Position numbers and translations under genes: made by a program. Positions 12,427 to 12,818 of a DNA stretch of 12,818 nucleotides are shown one piece after another. The notes under the pieces were generated by a model. That model was not told the DNA's origin. It ran no database searches and saw only the letters and a list, made by a program, of their open reading frames with translations. Within the stretch, counting starts at the first letter, position 1; every line of letters begins with the position of its first letter. Where the stretch lies: the NCBI GenBank assembly GCA_910585015.1, contig CAJUCT010000073.1, forward strand, positions 1 to 12,818, read 5' to 3'. This DNA comes from an uncultured Acetatifactor sp. Its GTDB lineage: Bacteria; Bacillota; Clostridia; Lachnospirales; Lachnospiraceae.

Positions 12427-12768
12427 ATGGCAATGGAAATTACAAACAACTATAACGCTTATGAGAATGTCTATGCAACACAGAAACAGCAGACAGAAAA
12501 GAAACAGGCTGCATCAGGAAAGAAAACATCAGAAACGGCGGCTGCACAGAAAAATTCCGAAGCAGGAAATGACAAGGCGAAAAGTGTGGCAGGCTATGCG
12601 AAGGAATTGGAAAAGTTTGTGCCAAGTGTGGAGTTCCGTGTAGGGAATGCCTGTGCATCTGCCCAAAGAGGCAAGTCATTGACCGTTAATCCCAAACTTT
12701 TGGAAAAAATGCAGAATGATCCTAAAACAAAAAAGGATATGGAAGACATGATAAAAGGCGTTGTATAA
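12427..12768 (+). pseudogene. Second DUF6033-like gene, truncated by an insertion sequence
   Basis: AGGAGG (12413-12418) lies 8 nt before ATG 12427. The protein starts MAMEITNNYNAYENVYA, has a K/Q/S/T/A-rich linker, then YAKELEKFVPSVEFRVGNAC and LTVNPKLLEKMQNDPKTKKD, closely parallel to residues 49-105 of the intact copy at 6656. Similarity ends exactly at KGV: the intact copy continues RGVESAVNMLDSV, whereas here GTT is followed by TGTATAATG and a stop at 12766-12768. The missing part is about 150 residues including the coiled coil. The break coincides with what looks like an IS3-family left end, so the gene was disrupted by transposition. Confidence 0.72.
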
Positions 12769-12818
12769 TGTACCCATAACCGTGGACAATCTAATTAGTG
12801 TAGTCCCCTCATCTTAGA
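12762..12818. mobile_element. Probable left end of an IS3-family insertion sequence (partial)
   Basis: From 12762 the sequence reads TGTATAATGTACCC, then GTGGACAATC. The pattern TG...ACCC...GTGGACA is that of IS3-family terminal inverted repeats (E. coli IS3 begins with TGATCTTACCC and has AGTGGACAC shortly after). It starts precisely where the DUF6033-like gene loses similarity to its paralogue. No transposase coding is visible because the window ends 57 nt later. The call rests on terminal motif and position only. Confidence 0.5.

Overview
The window looks like accessory chromosome of a low-to-mid GC Firmicute, most probably a gut Lachnospiraceae relative. The reasons are AGGAGG-type ribosome binding sites, ATG/TTG starts, a BlaI/BlaR1-like pair, two copies of a small coiled-coil family that I believe is DUF6033, an ABC-F gene with a long attenuator leader, and possible Spo0A boxes. 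All credible genes are on the + strand. No rRNA, tRNA, CRISPR array or complete transposase is present.

Region 1 (1-2480) holds small hypothetical genes separated by a repeated, apparently structured intercistronic element (five copies, R1-R5, one of them at the far right end). The genes are a short membrane-anchored protein, a lipoprotein of about 360 aa and a 147-aa cytoplasmic protein. Remnants of a second small protein family (N-terminal pieces at 394-490 and 2482-2730, a C-terminal piece at 11535-12056) sit next to the repeats. The region appears to grow, recombine and decay through these repeats.

Region 2 (2727-3765) is a degraded membrane module: the C-terminal part of a BceB/FtsX-type ABC permease, joined directly to one of the remnants and frameshifted, followed by a frameshifted small membrane protein gene.

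Region 3 (3802-6597) has an intact membrane-anchored metallophosphoesterase ending in a strong terminator hairpin, then a translationally coupled blaI-like repressor and BlaR1/MecR1-like M56 metalloprotease. The protease has no penicillin-binding sensor domain and no beta-lactamase gene is nearby.

Region 4 (6656-8101) has an intact DUF6033-like gene, a small antitoxin-like gene, and the overlapping ruin of a GNAT-like partner (three frameshifts and a probable internal deletion). This looks like an orphaned antitoxin.

Region 5 (8102-11515) is the best-regulated part. Three tandem TGTCGAA boxes and a G-quadruplex motif lie upstream of a near-consensus promoter. That promoter drives a leader of about 365 nt containing a 29-codon upstream ORF, competing hairpins and two tandem intrinsic terminators before an ABC-F ATPase gene; this is the architecture of inducible ribosome-protection resistance genes. 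Then comes a MerR-family regulator and a short-chain dehydrogenase in a 4-nt overlapping operon, whose promoter has the 19-bp spacer and central palindrome typical of MerR-activated promoters.

Region 6 (11516-12818) returns to the decaying family: a C-terminal remnant with an in-frame stop, repeat copy R5, a 70-aa possible DNA-binding protein, and a second DUF6033-like gene cut off by what looks like the left end of an IS3-family insertion sequence at the window edge.
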